From assembly GCA_023413555.1 (NCBI GenBank), contig JAEZPG010000003.1:1-35272 (forward strand): 35,272 bases of DNA. The letters are read 5' to 3'. Source of the DNA: Bacillota bacterium. Its GTDB lineage: Bacteria > Bacillota > Clostridia > Lachnospirales > Lachnospiraceae. Positions within the stretch are counted from its first letter, which is position 1. Each line of letters begins with the position of its first letter. The translations under genes were made by a program, and so were the position numbers. Positions 1 to 8,509 of this stretch are shown here, piece after piece. The notes under the pieces are model-generated. The model saw nothing but the letters and a program-made list of their open reading frames with translations. It ran no database searches and was not told where the DNA came from.

Positions 1-64
1 TGTGCAGGATTAATTATTGTTAATTCCGAATTGTCATTATTTTGTCGGACTATTTCCTACTTTT

Positions 65-95
65 TTGACACAATTTATGGTATGATAACTATACT
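65..95 (+). promoter_or_regulatory. Possible sigma-A promoter
   Basis: A perfect -35 box TTGACA (65-70) is followed by TATACT (90-95). The spacer is 19 bp, longer than the optimal 17, so strength is uncertain. A sequence AAAAGGAG (105-112) follows, but the best-spaced ATG (120) gives only three codons before a stop, so the promoter is not attached to an obvious protein gene. Confidence 0.35.
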
Positions 96-100
96 ATATT

Positions 101-353
101 AGAGAAAAGGAGATATGTTATGCCAACATAGCATCCTCATGCTGTATATGGCAAAGAGAACTTCAAAATGTTGCTGGTAGTGGTATTTTAGATTGTAATA
201 TAAAATTAATCTATCTCACATAAATGATGGACGTCCTTTGCTCTATGTATCCAACAAGAACCTACCTCTAGGAGTCCGCATCATCCATTGTTCATTCCTC
301 CTACAGTAATCTAATAGCAGGATTCTCACATATAAGTGACAACCCTGCTATTT
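101..353 (+). ncRNA. Possible structured RNA in gene-free region 1-354
   Basis: No protein gene is visible in the first 354 bases. The stretch after the putative promoter can fold into several hairpins: an imperfect one at 122-152, TAGATT/AATCTA at 189-213, a bulged stem pairing 224-236 with 271-284, and a final 9-bp stem at 313-352. This is what one expects of a leader or small RNA, but I recognise no known family. It could equally be the decayed leader of a lost gene. Confidence 0.2.
313..352. terminator. Hairpin between convergent transcripts
   Basis: A perfect 9-bp stem AATAGCAGG / CCTGCTATT encloses a second short stem TCAC / GTGA. It lies three bases beyond the stop codon of the minus-strand gene at 355-957 and so probably terminates it. 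Neither strand has a long T-run after the stem, so the call is moderate. Confidence 0.45.
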
Positions 354-354
354 A

Positions 355-957
355 TCAACATAATACATATTTTTGATCATTAATTCGAGAAAAAGTAATC
401 TTAGATCCTACCAGCATACCTTTTATAAGAGCTTCTCGGATATCATAATAATACTTTATCTTGCCTTCTGCCTTCGTCCAGTATGGTTCATGTATATCCA
501 CTGTCTGCTCCCAACATATTTTCTCCTTAGATTCTTCCGTTATTATGTTCACATGGTCACATGGCATACCGTTAAGGAGACGGTTTTCTAGTAATTCATA
601 AGCTTTTCTTGCTGTGGCTCCGGTTTCCATTCCATGAGCTTTTCCAAAATCATAAGCAATACCCATAATAAAGTTCAGTCGTTCATTATCTTCTTTAAGA
701 AGAGCAGTTACTATATAAGCTAATCTATTTTCTACTAGAGTTACCTGTGTCTGTAGCCAGCCATGTATATTGGATTCATCAATAATATCCTCCAAGTTAC
801 CTTCTGGCAAACTTCCATAACGTTTCTCTACCTCTTTTCTAAGTTCTTTGCAGTACCCTCGATTTTCAGCTCCCTCTAGTATTGCTGTGGTTAATTGGTC
901 CTGAAACTGTATTTTATTATATAACCAAGTGTGTATTGGACCTAAAAATGCACTCAT
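355..957 (-). CDS. Conserved hypothetical protein, 200 aa
   Basis: I do not recognise a named family. The protein is soluble, has no signal peptide or membrane segment, and is mostly charged helix. The N-terminus (about residues 5-20, starting GPIHTWLYNKI) looks like a conserved core motif, and the C-terminal third contains a YYYDIREALIKGM segment that reads like the end of a small alpha/beta domain. The ATG start is supported by GGAAGGAAG seven bases upstream. It lies 78 bp downstream of the aldo/keto reductase gene on the same strand and could be co-transcribed with it; a hairpin follows its stop codon. No function is proposed. Confidence 0.7.
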   Translation of the reverse strand: MSAFLGPIHTWLYNKIQFQDQLTTAILEGAENRGYCKELRKEVEKRYGSLPEGNLEDIIDESNIHGWLQTQVTLVENRLAYIVTALLKEDNERLNFIMGIAYDFGKAHGMETGATARKAYELLENRLLNGMPCDHVNIITEESKEKICWEQTVDIHEPYWTKAEGKIKYYYDIREALIKGMLVGSKITFSRINDQKYVLC

Positions 958-1035
958 TATTTCTTCCTTCCTGTCTTTACAACCAAATAATTGCGTCTAT
1001 ACACCTCTAGTATTTACCACCTTATCAAAATGCAC

Positions 1036-1899
1036 TCATGAAATTACTTCTCTTTTTCTGTCCGGATGTTCCCCTGACCATCCAATTTGAGGCATGGTAT
1101 CTATACGATACATATCTTCTTCTGATATGATAAAAGAAAAGATATCCTGGTTCTCCTTCATTCTCTCTACGGAAGATGACTTAGGCAGAGGAATGATTCC
1201 TTTTTGCAATTCATAACGAAGGCATAGCTGACCTGGTGATACTTGATACTTTTCAGACAAACTTGTGATAAGTTCATCCTTAAACATCCTACCCCTTCCG
1301 ATAGGGCTCCAAGCCTGAACCTGTATACGATGTTTCTGGCAATAAGCTACAGCAGCTTCTTGAGTATATCCCGGATGAATCTCCAATTGGTTAACCATTG
1401 GCATAATCTTAGCCTTCTTTAGTAACGGTTCTATATGATGAGGAAGGAAATTGCTTAACCCAATCGCCTTTATTTTCCCATCTAGATAAAGTTCTTCCAT
1501 AGCCCTCCAGGTTTTAAAATCTAGCTCCTGCCATTTCTCATATCCCACCTCAGGAATTGGCCAATGTATTAAATATAGGTCTAGGTACTCCGTCTGCAGA
1601 TTACGTAGGGTACGAGCAAATGCCTCTTTTGTATTATCATATCCCATTTCGGTCTTCCATACCTTTGAGGTAATAAAAAATTCTTTTCTTTCCAGCCCAC
1701 TTTGTTTCATTGCTTGAGCAAGATAAGGTTCCGTTTCATAGAAGGAAGCAGTATCAAAAGCACGGTATCCTGAATCAATTGCCATCTTGATAATTTCTGC
1801 ATTGTTCCTAACTGCTGCCTTATAGGTTCCATAGAATAAGCAAGGAATATTTACTCCATTAATCAATGTATAATAATCTTTTATGGATTTCATTAGCAT
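1036..1899 (-). CDS. Aldo/keto reductase
   Basis: NAD(P)H-dependent oxidoreductase of the aldo/keto reductase superfamily, expected to reduce aldehydes or ketones in the cytoplasm. Numbering from a longer upstream ATG (1920), the catalytic tetrad is visible: D56 and Y61 in FDTASFYETE, K86 in ITSKVW and H119 in DLYLIHWP. The cofactor-binding segments GLSNF and IPLPKSSS (about 250-260) are present. The length is normal for the family. I place the start at the internal ATG at 1899 (287 aa) because GAAAGGTGG lies just upstream of it, whereas the ATG at 1920 has no ribosome binding site. A consensus promoter at 1927-1955 drives it. Substrate cannot be predicted. Confidence 0.93.
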   Translation of the reverse strand: MLMKSIKDYYTLINGVNIPCLFYGTYKAAVRNNAEIIKMAIDSGYRAFDTASFYETEPYLAQAMKQSGLERKEFFITSKVWKTEMGYDNTKEAFARTLRNLQTEYLDLYLIHWPIPEVGYEKWQELDFKTWRAMEELYLDGKIKAIGLSNFLPHHIEPLLKKAKIMPMVNQLEIHPGYTQEAAVAYCQKHRIQVQAWSPIGRGRMFKDELITSLSEKYQVSPGQLCLRYELQKGIIPLPKSSSVERMKENQDIFSFIISEEDMYRIDTMPQIGWSGEHPDRKREVIS

Positions 1900-1926
1900 T
1901 GTACCACCTTTCGTATACATTACTTA

Positions 1927-1955
1927 ATTATAACCATTTCCGTAATGTGTATCAA
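1927..1955 (-). promoter_or_regulatory. Sigma-A promoter of the aldo/keto reductase gene
   Basis: On the minus strand TTGATA (1950-1955) is followed after exactly 17 bp by a perfect TATAAT (1927-1932), 28 bp before the preferred start codon. Confidence 0.7.
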
Positions 1956-1981
1956 GTTATGTAAATGAGATTTCTTCCCCA

Positions 1982-2012
1982 ATAATAAAGCTGCCGCATT
2001 TACTGCGGCAGC
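1982..2012 (-). terminator. Rho-independent terminator of pckA
   Basis: A perfect 9-bp GC-rich stem GCTGCCGCA / TGCGGCAGC (1990-2012) with a 5-base loop is followed on the minus strand by TTTATTATT. It sits 22 bp after the pckA stop codon. Confidence 0.88.
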
Positions 2013-2034
2013 CCATATTACTCATATTATCATA

Positions 2035-3639
2035 TTATAACTGAGGACCTGCACTAACTAGAGCCTTACCAGCTTCGTTACCTTCGTATTTTGCAAAATT
2101 CTTCACAAAACGTTGTGCAAGATCTTTTGCTTTTGTTTCCCAATCGGAAGCATCAGCATAAGTATCACGAGGATCAAGAATCTTTGGATCTACGCCTGGC
2201 AGTTCAGTTGGAACTTCAAAGTTGAAGTATGGCATCTTTTTCGTAGGTGCTTTGGCAATAGAACCATCCAAGATAGCATCGATAATGCCACGTGTATCAC
2301 GAATGGAAATACGCTTACCAGTTCCATTCCATCCTGTGTTAACCAAATATGCCTTAGCACCGCTCATTTCCATTCTCTTAACTAATTCTTCTGCATATTT
2401 TGTTGGGTGTAATTCCAAAAATGCCTGACCGAAGCAAGCTGAGAATGTTGGAGTAGGTTCTGTAATACCACGCTCTGTACCTGCAAGTTTAGCTGTAAAC
2501 CCAGATAAGAAGTAGTATTTTGTTTGCTCAGGAGTTAATATAGAAACTGGAGGCAATACACCAAAAGCATCAGCTGACAAGAAGATAACTTCCTTTGCTG
2601 CTGGAGCAGTAGAAACTGGACGAACAATATTCTCAATATGATTGATTGGATAAGATACACGAGTATTCTCTGTTACACTCTTATCATCAAAGTCAATCTT
2701 TCCATTCTCATCTAGAGTAACATTTTCCAAAAGAGCATCTCTTTTAATTGCATTATAGATATCAGGCTCAGACTCCTTATCAAGATTGATTACCTTAGCA
2801 TAACATCCACCTTCGAAGTTAAATACCCCATTGTCATCCCATCCATGCTCATCATCACCAATAAGTAGACGCTTAGGATCTGTTGACAACGTAGTCTTTC
2901 CAGTTCCAGAAAGTCCAAAGAAGATTGCTGTGTTCTTTCCTTCCATATCTGTATTAGCGGAACAATGCATAGATGCAATACCCTTTAATGGTAGGTAATA
3001 GTTCATCATAGAGAACATACCTTTTTTCATTTCTCCGCCATACCAGGTATTCACAATAACCTGTTCACGACTAGTAATATTGAACATAACTGCTGTTTCA
3101 GAATTAAGACCTAACTCTTTATAATTCTCAATTTTTGCCTTTGAAGCATTGTAAACAACAAAGTCTGGTTCAAAGTTTTCAAGTTCCTCAGCAGATGGCT
3201 GAATGAACATGTTCTTAACAAAATGAGCCTGCCAAGCAACTTCCACGATAAAACGGATTGCCATTCTGGTATCCTTATTCGCACCACAGAATGCATCTAC
3301 AATAAAAAGTCTTTTGCCAGAAAGTTCTTCTAGAGCAAGCTTCTTAACTACATCCCATGCTTCCTTACTTGCTGGATGGTTATCATTCTTATACTCTTCA
3401 GAAGTCCACCATACAGTATCTTTTGAATTCTCATCCATAACGATGTATTTGTCTTTAGGTGAACGACCTGTGTATATACCAGTCATAACATTGACAGCAC
3501 CAAGCTCACTCTCTTGTCCTTTTTCAAAGCCTTCAAGTCCTGGTTTTGTCTCTTCTTCAAATAAAGTCTCATAGGAAGGATTATAAACAATTTCTGTAAC
3601 TCCAGTAATTCCATACTGTTCTAAATTTACTTTAGACAT
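2035..3639 (-). CDS. pckA: Phosphoenolpyruvate carboxykinase (ATP)
   Basis: Cytoplasmic enzyme interconverting oxaloacetate + ATP and PEP + CO2 + ADP. In anaerobic clostridia it often runs in the carboxylating direction. The 534-aa length is typical. Visible motifs are the P-loop GLSGTGKTT (about 242-250), the metal-binding IGDDEH (about 260-265) inside the ATP-type PEPCK signature, and YTGRSPKDK near residue 55. I chose the ATG at 3639 because AAAGAGGTCG precedes it; an upstream in-frame ATG would overlap the neighbouring gene. It follows the HAD phosphatase gene by 35 bp on the same strand, so co-transcription is possible. A strong terminator follows. Confidence 0.97.
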   Translation of the reverse strand: MSKVNLEQYGITGVTEIVYNPSYETLFEEETKPGLEGFEKGQESELGAVNVMTGIYTGRSPKDKYIVMDENSKDTVWWTSEEYKNDNHPASKEAWDVVKKLALEELSGKRLFIVDAFCGANKDTRMAIRFIVEVAWQAHFVKNMFIQPSAEELENFEPDFVVYNASKAKIENYKELGLNSETAVMFNITSREQVIVNTWYGGEMKKGMFSMMNYYLPLKGIASMHCSANTDMEGKNTAIFFGLSGTGKTTLSTDPKRLLIGDDEHGWDDNGVFNFEGGCYAKVINLDKESEPDIYNAIKRDALLENVTLDENGKIDFDDKSVTENTRVSYPINHIENIVRPVSTAPAAKEVIFLSADAFGVLPPVSILTPEQTKYYFLSGFTAKLAGTERGITEPTPTFSACFGQAFLELHPTKYAEELVKRMEMSGAKAYLVNTGWNGTGKRISIRDTRGIIDAILDGSIAKAPTKKMPYFNFEVPTELPGVDPKILDPRDTYADASDWETKAKDLAQRFVKNFAKYEGNEAGKALVSAGPQL

Positions 3640-3674
3640 CTTAAATCGACCTCTTTCTTCTTTAATATTTATGA

Positions 3675-4328
3675 TTAGCATCTTGTAACAAGATTTGCTA
3701 TCTCCATAGGTTTAGAAACGATCACTTCTGCACCGCTTGCCTTTATGTAGTCATTATCTCGAAAGCCCCAGTCAACACTAATACAATCAATGTTAGCATT
3801 CTTTGCCGTTTGAATATCCACCTCAGAATCTCCAATATATACAGCATCTTTCATATCTACTTTTAATTGGGCTATGGTTTCTAATACAGAATCAGGTGCT
3901 GGTTTCTTACGAATACCTTCTCGTTCTCCAATAGCGCAGTCAAACACTGAGGGAAAATAGTGGTTACAAAGCTCTTTAACTGCTGAATCTACTTTATTAG
4001 AAACAACCGCAACTAAACAGCCTTGTTCTTTTAAAGTTTTAAGTAAGGGTTTAATACCATCATATGGTTTTGTTTTATTGGTGCAATTTGCTTTATAATA
4101 GGGAGTAAAATCCTCAACCATTTGATTGATTATGTCCTCGCTTAAACCATCGGGTGCTCCACATTCAATTAGGCGTCGAATTCCATTGCCAACATAGCTA
4201 CGTACTTGTTCTATTGAACAGACAGGGTATTTATATTTGGATAGAACATAATTTAAACCATCCGCTAAATCTTCTAATGTATCCAATATTGTTCCATCCA
4301 TATCAAAAATGGCTAACTTATACTTCAT
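3675..4328 (-). CDS. HAD-family phosphatase (phosphoglycolate phosphatase-like)
   Basis: Haloacid-dehalogenase superfamily hydrolase of the phosphoglycolate phosphatase / pyrophosphatase PpaX type. All four HAD motifs are visible: nucleophile D9 and acid D11 in FDMDGT, S110 in VVSNK, K142 in RKKPAPD, and the metal-binding GDSEVD (D167, D171). The helical cap lies between about residues 15 and 85. The length of 217 aa is normal. ATG start with GGGGGA eight bases upstream. It is the first gene before pckA and has its own consensus promoter. The physiological substrate cannot be read from sequence. Confidence 0.9.
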   Translation of the reverse strand: MKYKLAIFDMDGTILDTLEDLADGLNYVLSKYKYPVCSIEQVRSYVGNGIRRLIECGAPDGLSEDIINQMVEDFTPYYKANCTNKTKPYDGIKPLLKTLKEQGCLVAVVSNKVDSAVKELCNHYFPSVFDCAIGEREGIRKKPAPDSVLETIAQLKVDMKDAVYIGDSEVDIQTAKNANIDCISVDWGFRDNDYIKASGAEVIVSKPMEIANLVTRC

Positions 4329-4366
4329 TACTTTATCCCCCGAAGTAACAATTTTGCTCTTATTCT

Positions 4367-4395
4367 ATTATAAATACTCTCTTTCGTCAAATCAA
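4367..4395 (-). promoter_or_regulatory. Sigma-A promoter of the HAD phosphatase gene
   Basis: Minus-strand TTGATT (4390-4395), 17-bp spacer and perfect TATAAT (4367-4372), about 40 bp upstream of the start codon. The rest of 4329-4556 is AT-rich spacer between divergent genes; a TATAAT at 4520-4525 may be the -10 box of the araC-type gene, but no good -35 box precedes it. Confidence 0.65.
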
Positions 4396-4556
4396 CACCT
4401 AGATTTTTTTTTACAATACAAAAAAAAATAAAGATAAATTATATATGTATTTACTACTTAACCCAATTATTATATAATAATATCAGCAATTATTCTTTTT
4501 GTATATAATAATTCAGCCCTATAATATAACAATATCGTCAGGAGGTGCTCATTGTA

Positions 4557-5438
4557 ATGCCTGATTTTCTACGTATCATCACATCCTATAAAAATCCATC
4601 TTTTCCTTACGCAATGTTAACCATTAATGAAAAGACCTATACACTTCAAAGTCAAGGTTTTCGATATCTTCATTGGCACGATGATCTACAATACACCTTA
4701 GTCACAAAAGGAGAACTCTCCATTCAAGTGAATGGCTTAATGTACCATTTGCGATGCGGAGATGGAATATTTATTAACTGTGGTCTTTTGCATATGATTA
4801 AAAAAATGTCTGCAGATGGTGAATATGTCAGTTTTAATTTCCCAACTAAAATGATATCTGCCTTTAATGGTAGCTTTTTAGAGCAAAACTATGTTCAACC
4901 TTATACTTCTGATTACAATTATCCTGTATTATTATTGTCCTCCGAGAATCAACTGCATCGTAACACCTTAAACATTTTAAACCAAATGAGGGAGTACAAT
5001 GAACATCTTGAAGAGTATGGGATGCCCTACCACATCTTTTCCTTAATCACTTCATTATGGCTACATACCATCACCTTGTTTAACTATTCCTCTACCAAAT
5101 TAAGGAAGTCAAAAAACAATAGACATGAGTATTTGCGCTTAATGCTCTCATTTATTCATAAAAATTACTCATCAAATATCTCTCTTGATGATATTGCAAG
5201 TTGTGCACATATTAGTGTATCAGAGTGCTCCCGCTGTTTTAAAAGTCTACTAAATGTCACTCCTTATGGATATCTACTTAATTTTCGAATCACAAAAAGT
5301 ACGGAGCTTTTGGTGGATACCAATTACTCCGTAGCTGAAATTGCCAATATGACCGGGTTCAATGACAGTAGTCACTTTATTCAGTATTTCAAAAAAATAC
5401 AAAAGAAAACACCTAATCAATACCGATATTCCTCATAG
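4557..5438 (+). CDS. AraC-family transcriptional regulator
   Basis: DNA-binding regulator with an N-terminal cupin-like sensing domain (about residues 20-100, with HWHDDLQYTLVTKGELSI typical of the fold) and a C-terminal pair of helix-turn-helix motifs (about 190-290). The second HTH carries the family signature VAEIANMTGFNDSSHFIQYFKK followed by TPNQYR. The ATG at 4557 is preferred because AGGAGGTG (4540-4547) precedes it; the GTG at 4545 is part of that ribosome binding site. It is convergent with the subtilase gene, 19 bp apart. The ligand is unknown; the targets may include neighbouring genes, but nothing in the sequence proves it. Confidence 0.93.
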   Translation: MPDFLRIITSYKNPSFPYAMLTINEKTYTLQSQGFRYLHWHDDLQYTLVTKGELSIQVNGLMYHLRCGDGIFINCGLLHMIKKMSADGEYVSFNFPTKMISAFNGSFLEQNYVQPYTSDYNYPVLLLSSENQLHRNTLNILNQMREYNEHLEEYGMPYHIFSLITSLWLHTITLFNYSSTKLRKSKNNRHEYLRLMLSFIHKNYSSNISLDDIASCAHISVSECSRCFKSLLNVTPYGYLLNFRITKSTELLVDTNYSVAEIANMTGFNDSSHFIQYFKKIQKKTPNQYRYSS

Positions 5439-5457
5439 CCGACCTACAAAATAAAAG

Positions 5458-7191
5458 TTACAACAACAGAGCATCCCTTAGGCATAATGCTCCAAATCCC
5501 AAGGTCTCATTGGGATACACAGTATAGATACTTAACTTTCTCGTGGAGCTGATTAGGGCAGCTTTTACCTTCTCACCATATAAGTAAACATCATTTCCTC
5601 TAATAATACCATTTTCCATTAGGAGTGCACAACTGCCTGTAACAAATGGCGTTGCCATTGAGGTGCCAGATTGTACTGTATAGCCTCCACCAGGAGCACA
5701 GCTGATAATGTCCACCCCCGGCGCTACCAGATCTGGCTTTACCTGATTGTTTATGGTATAGCCCCTACCAGAAAATGGAGCTAAGGCATCGGTATTACTA
5801 TCATATGCTCCCACACTGATTGCCAATAACGCAGTAGAAGGAATCGTTAATGTAGTTTCTACACTAGGAAGCAGGAATTTGGTATTCCTATTAATTCTAC
5901 TTCCTGCTGGAAGCCACATATAGAAATTGCCTACTGTGATTTTTCTAGGGGTCAGCTGTATGGTATAAACTCCGGTTGGTAGAAACTGACTGCTGGAATC
6001 TCCGACAATAAATATCTCCTGATAGATGCTGTAAGGACTTGGTTCTCCGTAATAAACATAAATGGTGATATCTCCTACTATGAATTTTTGTGAACCTAAG
6101 GTATTATTTATTGGTCCTAGTCTAGTGCCTCCGGGTCCAATAAGAAGGATTTCCACATCGTCTACCGGAAGCTTCCATATTGAAAGATTCAGATTACTTT
6201 CTCCAATTCCAACAGACACTTCCACTTGTGTTAACACATCTTGCTTTAACACTCCTTGAAGATGTCGTCCGGTGTTGCCTTCATTCCCGGAACCGATACA
6301 TATATTATTTTTACCAAGGCCTGCCACCGAATTAATAAAGTTTTCCAACAAAGAGTTCCCTGCATGAGAGCCATAAGAATTACCAAAGCTAATATTCACC
6401 GCTATGGGTTGATTAAGACTAAGGGCGATTCCTATCACATAGTTAAGTCCTAGCATAAGCTGTGCAGTGCTTGGAAATGAATTTTGTACACTTTTCCCAA
6501 GCTTCACAACAATAATATCACTTCTGTAGGCCACCCCTCTATACTGACCATTACTAGCCCTTCCATTTCCAGCCATGATACCACAGACATGGGTGCCATG
6601 ACCTGAAAGATCTACACTAGGTACAAGCTCAAGCTGCCGCTCCCTAGTTGGCTGTCTTAATGCTTCATTGATTTCTTCCCTGGTATAGACTGTGCCATCA
6701 AAATATCCCTCGGGTGGGTTTCCCTCTATGGTCTGGTCCCAAATCGAAAGAATTCTTGTGGTTCCGTCTTCATTGCGAAAGTCAGGATGTGAGTAATCAA
6801 TCCCAGAGTCAATAATTGCTGTCAGCACTCCATTCCCAGAAAGGTTATATGGTGGTGATTGTACAGGAGCGATACAGGAAACAGCGATTCCTTCCCTTAC
6901 TTCAAAGGTCAGAATCTTCGGTTTTTCTATAAACTCTATCCCTTCATATTGCTCTAGTTTTTCAATCAACGGCTCCTCAATGACTACGACTGCAAAGTTA
7001 TTAAACAGCTCTGTAATCTGTATATTCAGCTCATTGCGAATTCGATTAAGGTCTCCGTTGTACTTAATAATCAGTTCCCATCGGTTGGTAGTTGGCTCAT
7101 ACCCTATCTCCAGTTCTTCATTTTCGCTACGTACATCAGCCGGCATATCAAGGGCAAGGTTTAATTGGTTATCGATTTTTTGACTATCCAT
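5458..7191 (-). CDS. Subtilisin-like serine protease (S8, Csp-like architecture)
   Basis: Peptidase S8 with an intact catalytic set: D128 (AIIDSGIDYSHPDF), H198 (SGHGTHVCGIMAGN), oxyanion N303 (GSGNEG) and S511 (SGTSMATPF). The first ~100 residues look like a prodomain. A ~150-residue beta-rich insert (about 315-465) separates the Asn and Ser motifs. This layout, with no signal peptide, resembles the Csp proteases that activate the cortex hydrolase SleC during clostridial spore germination and a wider group of cytoplasmic clostridial subtilases. ATG start with AGGAG six bases upstream. It lies 49 bp downstream of patB, separated by a terminator-like hairpin. Whether it acts in spores is inference. 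Confidence 0.9.
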   Translation of the reverse strand: MDSQKIDNQLNLALDMPADVRSENEELEIGYEPTTNRWELIIKYNGDLNRIRNELNIQITELFNNFAVVVIEEPLIEKLEQYEGIEFIEKPKILTFEVREGIAVSCIAPVQSPPYNLSGNGVLTAIIDSGIDYSHPDFRNEDGTTRILSIWDQTIEGNPPEGYFDGTVYTREEINEALRQPTRERQLELVPSVDLSGHGTHVCGIMAGNGRASNGQYRGVAYRSDIIVVKLGKSVQNSFPSTAQLMLGLNYVIGIALSLNQPIAVNISFGNSYGSHAGNSLLENFINSVAGLGKNNICIGSGNEGNTGRHLQGVLKQDVLTQVEVSVGIGESNLNLSIWKLPVDDVEILLIGPGGTRLGPINNTLGSQKFIVGDITIYVYYGEPSPYSIYQEIFIVGDSSSQFLPTGVYTIQLTPRKITVGNFYMWLPAGSRINRNTKFLLPSVETTLTIPSTALLAISVGAYDSNTDALAPFSGRGYTINNQVKPDLVAPGVDIISCAPGGGYTVQSGTSMATPFVTGSCALLMENGIIRGNDVYLYGEKVKAALISSTRKLSIYTVYPNETLGFGALCLRDALLL

Positions 7192-7219
7192 ATTGCTCCT
7201 ATATAAGCTTTTGTAACAC

Positions 7220-7259
7220 TATATGAAACAAGAACATTTTCTATGAAAATGCTCTTGTT
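7220..7259 (-). terminator. Terminator overlapping the 3' end of patB
   Basis: A 15-bp stem with one mismatch pairs 7245-7259 with 7227-7241 around a 3-base loop, followed on the minus strand by TTTCATATAG. The upstream arm and loop encode the last codons and stop of patB. The T-tract is weak, so read-through into the subtilase gene is likely. Confidence 0.55.
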
Positions 7260-8419
7260 AATTGCACAAAACCTTGTTTTAACACACTTCTTGGTACTGC
7301 TATGTTGATACGTTGAAAACAATTCCCCTCTTCTCCAAATCTATCTCCAGCATTCAGCCAAAGTTTTGCCTCATACATTAATTTCTTATTGATTTCCTTC
7401 TGAGATAGTTTATAATCAAGAAAATCCAACCACATCAAATACGTTCCTTCTATATGAGACAGCTTTACCTTAGGCAAATGAGTTCCGATGTATTCCCTTA
7501 CAAACTTCACATTATCCTCCAAATATTGCATCATCTGATCTACATACTCAGCTCCATAACGATAAGCAGCCTGGCAGGATACCATACCAAAGATATTCGG
7601 TTCTGTATAACCTGTTTTTACAATTTCTGTAACAAATTGCCTCCTTAACTCTTTGTTGGCAATTATTATGTTTGCAATTTTAAGACCGGCCAGATTAAAG
7701 GTCTTACTAGGTGACGTACAGGTAATGGTAAAGTCCTCGAATTCTTTGTTTATCCCTGCAAATACATGATGTTGGTAGCCACTATAGACAAAATCCATAT
7801 GTATCTCATCTGACACTAAAAGGACATTATGTCTTTTTAAAATATCTCCAAGAGTAAGTAGCTCCTCTTTTGTCCATACTCTTCCTACTGGATTGTGAGG
7901 ACTACATAGGATGTAAAGCTTAATCTTACTCTTAACAATCTCCTCTTCCAACTGGGCATAATCCATCTCATAATAATCTTCTTTCTCTCGGCGAAGAATA
8001 AGGGGACTTTTTACTATTTTTCTTTCGTTATTGACAATAATATTGAAAAATTGAGGATAGACAGGAGTGTTGATCATAACTCCATCCCCTGGGTTTGTGT
8101 AAGCTCGGACAGCTACTGCCAAGGCAAATACTACACTTGGCGTTATCACATACCAATCTTTGTCCGTTACATAGGAATGTCGATTATGCATCCAAGCCAT
8201 CACACTGTTGTAATAGTCCTCTCCCGCATAAGTGTATCCATAGGCCGGATGCTCTGCCCTATTATGAATGGCCTCTGTCACTTTTGGTAGTACCGGATAA
8301 TCCATATCTGCTACCCACATTGGCAGTACATCCTCTGGCTGCCCATATCTACTCTTTGTATCAAATTTTAAACTGTCAGTATTGTACCTATTAATATAAG
8401 TTTCAAAATTGTAAGTCAC
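7241..8419 (-). CDS. patB: MalY/PatB-family PLP-dependent C-S lyase (cystathionine beta-lyase)
   Basis: Fold-type I aminotransferase-like enzyme that cleaves C-S bonds of cystathionine or cysteine conjugates. Visible are the PLP lysine K239 in SPSKTFNLAG, D204 in VSDEIHMDF, the N176-P177 pair in SPHNPVGR, and the family N-terminal signature LPMWVADMD. The 392-aa length is normal. The start is GTG with AGGGGGAA upstream. It is downstream of cysK in the same direction, 90 bp apart with a long perfect hairpin between them. Context (Rrf2 regulator, cysK) suggests a role in cysteine and methionine balance. The exact substrate is uncertain. Confidence 0.9.
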   Translation of the reverse strand: MTYNFETYINRYNTDSLKFDTKSRYGQPEDVLPMWVADMDYPVLPKVTEAIHNRAEHPAYGYTYAGEDYYNSVMAWMHNRHSYVTDKDWYVITPSVVFALAVAVRAYTNPGDGVMINTPVYPQFFNIIVNNERKIVKSPLILRREKEDYYEMDYAQLEEEIVKSKIKLYILCSPHNPVGRVWTKEELLTLGDILKRHNVLLVSDEIHMDFVYSGYQHHVFAGINKEFEDFTITCTSPSKTFNLAGLKIANIIIANKELRRQFVTEIVKTGYTEPNIFGMVSCQAAYRYGAEYVDQMMQYLEDNVKFVREYIGTHLPKVKLSHIEGTYLMWLDFLDYKLSQKEINKKLMYEAKLWLNAGDRFGEEGNCFQRINIAVPRSVLKQGFVQLTRAFS

Positions 8420-8441
8420 TTTAGTTCCCCCTAATCAGAAT

Positions 8442-8484
8442 ATAACCTTATAGCTCCAGTGGAGCACTGGAGCTATAAGGTTAT
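8442..8484. repeat. Perfect 20-bp inverted repeat (hairpin) between cysK and patB
   Basis: Bases 8442-8461 and 8465-8484 are exact inverted copies around a 3-base loop (GAG). In RNA this gives a very stable hairpin. No T-run follows on the minus strand (TATTCTGATTAG on that side), so it is a poor classical terminator. It may act as an attenuator, mRNA-stability element or partial terminator that lowers patB expression relative to cysK. Confidence 0.75.
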
Positions 8485-8509
8485 GACTTATACAACTATG
8501 ATAAATTAT

